From: Syncephalis plumigaleata | Lineage: Eukaryota; Zoopagomycota; Zoopagomycetes; Zoopagales; Piptocephalidaceae | Assembly (NCBI GenBank): GCA_025201365.1 | Contig: JAIXMF010000006.1 | Coordinates: forward strand, 992,001 to 1,056,000 | Direction of reading: 5' to 3' | Length of the DNA: 64,000 bases | Shown: in pieces, positions 60,927-64,000 of the stretch | Layout of the letters: each line of letters starts with the position of its first letter | Numbering within the stretch: the first letter of the stretch is position 1 | Notes under the pieces: generated by a model | Databases searched by the model: none | Told to the model about the DNA's origin: nothing | Seen by the model: only the letters and a program-made list of their open reading frames with translations | Translations under genes and position numbers: made by a program

Positions 60927-62105
60927 ATGAAGCTTACTATCATTGCCTCTGCTCTCTTCTTGTTGGCCATGGCTGGTCAAAGTATGGCCAATGGCGGTAC
61001 CTACGTCTATGGTGCTCCAGCTCCAGCTGCCCCAGCTCCAGGCGGCGACTACGGCCATGGAGGTAACGGCAACGGAGGCCACGGAGGTCACAACGGTGGC
61101 AACACTGGCGGTAATGGCGGCAACAACGGTGGCAATAATGGTGGCCACAACGGCGGTAACAATGGCGGTAACAATGGAGGCAACAACGGTGGCAACAACG
61201 GCGGCAACAATGGCGGTAACAATGGAGGCAACAACGGCGGCAACAACGGCGGCAACAACGGCGGCAACAATGGCGGTAACAATGGCGGCAACAATGGCGG
61301 CAACAATGGCGGTAACAATGGAGGCAACAACGGTGGCAACAACGGCGGCAACAACGGCGGTAACAACGGTGGCAACAACGGTGGCAACAACGGCGGCAAC
61401 AATGGAGGCAACAACGGTGGTAACGGTGGTGGCATTGGCGTTGATGTCGATGTTGATGTCGGTGTCGGTGTCGGTGGTGGCAACGGCGGCAACAACGGCG
61501 GCAATGGTGGCAACAACGGCGGCAACGGAGGTCACGGAGGCCATGGAGGCCACGGTGGTCTCATTGACATCGATGCTGATGTTGATGCCCATGTCGATAT
61601 CGGTGCCATAATCAATGTCGACCTTGATGCTCATGCTCATGTCGATATCGGTGCCGGTGTCCATATCGATGTCAAGGCTGATGTCGATGCCGCAGTTAAG
61701 GCTATCATCAAGCTCAACGCCAACATTGTCGCTGCCGTCAAGGCACACATTGCCGTCCTTCTTGATATCGTTGTCAAGGCTAACGTTAAGGCTGACGTCA
61801 AGGTTATCGCTGACATCGCCGCCAAGATCTCCGCTGACATTAAGGCCAATGTTGATGTTGCTATCAATGTACTCGCCAAGATCCTCGCCGACATCAAGGT
61901 TAAGGCTGATGTCAACGTTGTCGCCAAGATCGAAGCTGTTATCAAGGTTCTCGCCGATATCAAGGTTAACGTTGATGCCGATATCCTAGCCATCATTAAG
62001 GCCATCGTCAAGGTTGACGCAAAGATTAACGCTAAGGTTATTGCCAAGATCCACGCCGATATTATCGCTCACATCAAGGCTTTGGTTAAGGCTGATGTCA
62101 ACTAA
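60927..62105 (+). CDS. Secreted Gly-Asn repeat protein with Val/Ala/Asp/Lys domain
   Basis: Single uninterrupted exon, 392 residues. The signal peptide is MKLTIIASALFLLAMAGQSM. A short Pro/Ala segment precedes about 115 residues of NNGG units (codons vary between AAC/AAT and GGC/GGT/GGA). Next are an Asp-Val spacer (VDVDVDVGVGVGG), a second Gly-rich tract with HGGHGGHGG, and a His/Asp segment (DADVDAHVDIGAIINVDLDA). The last 170 residues are the same repetitive domain as in the 36791-37501 protein (KVKADVNVVAKIEAVIKVL; ADIKVNVDADILAIIKAIVK), ending LVKADVN. There is no cysteine and no tryptophan. His-Asp clusters could bind metal ions. A matrix or adhesive role is inference. Strong codon bias and a TATA promoter suggest high expression. 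Confidence 0.82.
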   Translation: MKLTIIASALFLLAMAGQSMANGGTYVYGAPAPAAPAPGGDYGHGGNGNGGHGGHNGGNTGGNGGNNGGNNGGHNGGNNGGNNGGNNGGNNGGNNGGNNGGNNGGNNGGNNGGNNGGNNGGNNGGNNGGNNGGNNGGNNGGNNGGNNGGNNGGNNGGNNGGNNGGNGGGIGVDVDVDVGVGVGGGNGGNNGGNGGNNGGNGGHGGHGGHGGLIDIDADVDAHVDIGAIINVDLDAHAHVDIGAGVHIDVKADVDAAVKAIIKLNANIVAAVKAHIAVLLDIVVKANVKADVKVIADIAAKISADIKANVDVAINVLAKILADIKVKADVNVVAKIEAVIKVLADIKVNVDADILAIIKAIVKVDAKINAKVIAKIHADIIAHIKALVKADVN

Positions 62106-62847
62106 TTATTTCTCTAATATCTTTCTCTGGTTGACCACACTTGTTTAATAATGGTTTAAAGAAGCATATTGTCCTTTCTCTCTTTCTCGTTCTTCTTTTA
62201 TACACTCGCTACACTTGCCATTCTCAACAACAACAACAACCCGCTCACACACCTACCCTTGTCCTTTAATTATAAGCAATCGCTCACTGCAACTAATTGC
62301 TCATATCGGTCCCTAATACGCGATATATATATGATGCACAGTTTCTTGTTGTGTCTATTGTCACAGTAATCATAATAATCATAATAATCATAATCTAAAT
62401 AAACAAACTAGCGCGCGCGCGCACAATTTTCAGCGCTGCAATACTTGTACTTTTTTGTATATTCTTTATTATTATCATTATTATTATTTATTATAAGCTA
62501 GTATCAATTCTATTTGCAAATTATATATATTCCATTTATAACTACTAGTATAGCACTGTAAGCTACATAACTAACTAAAAGGCTGTGTTCCTATGATCAT
62601 TTTTTTACGTAAATTGTTCGGCGGAGATTTCGCATCATTTCTTTTTTCCCTTCAAAATGGATGGCCAAATTGAAAGGATAAAAGAGCCCACCTGGAAGAC
62701 ACACACACACACAATACTCAGCCACCGTCATTTCCATATTGTCACGTGATTTCTTTTTTATTATTATTGCACCTTTCAACGTGTAGCCGCGTCGATTATC
62801 GTACTTGTCAGAGGAGTAGCGACCGTTGCTACTCATTCACGTAGACT
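62106..62847. other. Intergenic, no gene seen
   Basis: Contains (ATAATC)n near 62370-62392, a (GC)n run at about 62412-62422 (alternating purine-pyrimidine) and (AC)n at about 62700-62712. No gene. Confidence 0.5.
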
Positions 62848-64000
62848 ATGGCATCACGGTAGGTAGCGAACTATGTACTGTTGTTGCAGTTGCATGTATA
62901 GAGCCTCTGTGCATAACTAACGGGTTCACGTTGAAATGCATCGAACGCTTCTCTCCTCGTGTACCACGCCGATGTAGGCTTGACCGGCTTGTTCTTTTGT
63001 TGAGCACGGGCTCGACGCCAGCTGTACGGCAGACGGCAGCGCGTCAACTAGGCGATGTTCAGAAGCAGTATCCTCATGAACTGCCTCATTTGCTATCGCG
63101 TGTACTATCGCATCTTCGTAGTAAATCTTGGGACACACGAATTGCGGCCGGGCAAGCGATCGAGGCGATTGTCGCCAATGTACCGCTTTGGGAGCCAAAC
63201 ACCGGCGATGTATCCGTACCAGACGCGGCGATCGTTGAAAAGCGTCTACGAGACGAGGAGAAGCGCGATCGGTTAACGTTTTCTACTTTTGATTTGGACG
63301 AGGTTATGCGATCGGGTAGACGTTTGCTCGCTTCGGCAGGCAAAGAATACGACGTGGATTTGGCGGGACTTGACATGGAGGAACGACTTGCCGCGCAACG
63401 ACGTGATCTTAAACGTACACTCGGTATTGGTAGTCAGTTTATGGATATGGATCTAATGGATGAGAGTGACCTCAATGTCATACCAAGTAATACTATCAGT
63501 AGTAGTAGTAGTAGTAGTGGCAAGCCTGTTACGGTTAAACAAGAGCAGAGTATTAGTATTACAGTAAAGGCCGAGGAGCCTAACCCGTTGGATAACCCCA
63601 ATCTAAGTAAACGGGAGTTAAACGCGCTTAAACGTCGCTTAAAACTAAAGGAGAAGACAAAGTCCAAGTAAGTTGTTTCTATAGATGAATGGTAGTTCTA
63701 TTCTTATAATGTGTTTCTAGAGTTCGTATCGTTAATACAACGACAACATCCAGCGGGAATAATGGTACAAGTAAAACTAGTAAGTTGATGATTCTAGAAT
63801 AGAATGGCTGATAATCATAATGACAACAATGATAATAATGCTTATATGGCGACTAGGTTCTGCGGCCATGGATATTACGGAACAACCGAATTCTGAAAAG
63901 ATCGCCATAGAATTTCATCCAGCTGTTGGTGCGGCACCCGGTGAAGATGGTCGATGGCCACTTGAAGTGTTGTGCGATATATTGTCACATGATTTATTTG
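62848..64000 (+). CDS. MOT1: Mot1/BTAF1, TBP-associated Swi2/Snf2 ATPase (5' part)
   Basis: N-terminal part of the ATPase that strips TATA-binding protein from DNA. Exon 1 is only 11 nt (62848-62858, MASR split by the intron). It is followed by exon 2 (62978-63667), exon 3 (63721-about 63779) and exon 4 from about 63857 to the window edge. Splicing exon 1 to exon 2 gives MASRLDRLVLLLSTGSTPAV, as in BTAF1. Next are TAARQLGDVQKQYPHELPHL and SKSWDTRIAAGQAIEAIVAN (first HEAT repeats), then LDMEERLAAQRRDLKRTLGI. A Ser-rich acidic linker with NLSKRELNALKRRLKLKEK follows, and later the HEAT segment around WPLEVLCDILSHDLF. The ATPase domain must lie beyond the window. Confidence 0.93.

Noticed and set aside
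60900-61748. Minus-strand frames rich in Val/Ala or Pro/Leu over the NNGG tract
   Set aside because: Periodic codons of the plus-strand repeat keep several frames open; the plus frame has the signal peptide and runs to a natural stop.

Overview
The window is eukaryotic nuclear DNA, most likely from an early-diverging fungus. Genes are broken by short introns (about 50-120 nt) with GT..AG ends, CTAAC/TACTAAC-like branch sites and one GC..AG intron. Several conserved genes are fungal in flavour: a Ubp2-like deubiquitinase, Rrb1, Dbp8, Oct1/MIP and a Pex24-domain peroxin. A DCAF7/WDR68 homologue, Mot1/BTAF1 and large multi-exon genes argue against a yeast. I cannot name the species.

Layout, left to right. 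1-7.9 kb: DCAF7/WDR68 (+), then an ABCC/MRP-type ABC transporter (+). 9-16.5 kb: low-complexity proteins, including a Gln/Gly/Ser-rich protein (-), a secreted cationic protein (+), a secreted Gly/Asn/Ala/Val repeat protein (-) and a polyQ hypothetical (-). 19.4-26.6 kb: a multi-pass membrane protein with a long Ser-rich tail (+), a coiled-coil protein (+), a probable GPI-anchored surface protein (-) and a LEA-like protein (+). 27-34 kb: the housekeeping genes SDHC (+), DBP8 (-) and a mitochondrial ERA GTPase (+), with a 47-residue secreted peptide between them. 35-37.5 kb: two secreted proteins with strongly biased codons. 39.7-54 kb: C1-Pex24 peroxin (-), NDUFV2 (+), UBP2 (-), RRB1 (+) and mitochondrial intermediate peptidase (+). 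55.6-62.1 kb: three secreted repeat proteins. 62.8 kb to the end: the 5' part of MOT1/BTAF1.

Two themes stand out. First, mitochondrial genes (SDHC, ERA, NDUFV2, MIP) and ribosome-biogenesis genes (DBP8, RRB1) sit among unusually many secreted low-complexity proteins. Two of these, 23.4 kb apart on opposite strands, share a Val/Ala/Asp/Lys-rich repeat domain found alone in one and fused to a long Gly-Asn tract in the other. Several have a TATA box 95-220 nt before the start, often followed by a GGCG-like element.

Second, conserved reading frames repeatedly shift by one base, usually at short runs of one base (ABC transporter, ERA, MIP, RRB1, DBP8, LEA-like and others). The same sign of shift in unrelated genes points to shortened homopolymers in the assembly rather than many pseudogenes, so gene models here are stitched across such sites. 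No retroviral, Polinton-like or transposase gene was recognised. One unnamed dispersed repeat of about 225 bp occurs in two good copies and one weak one.
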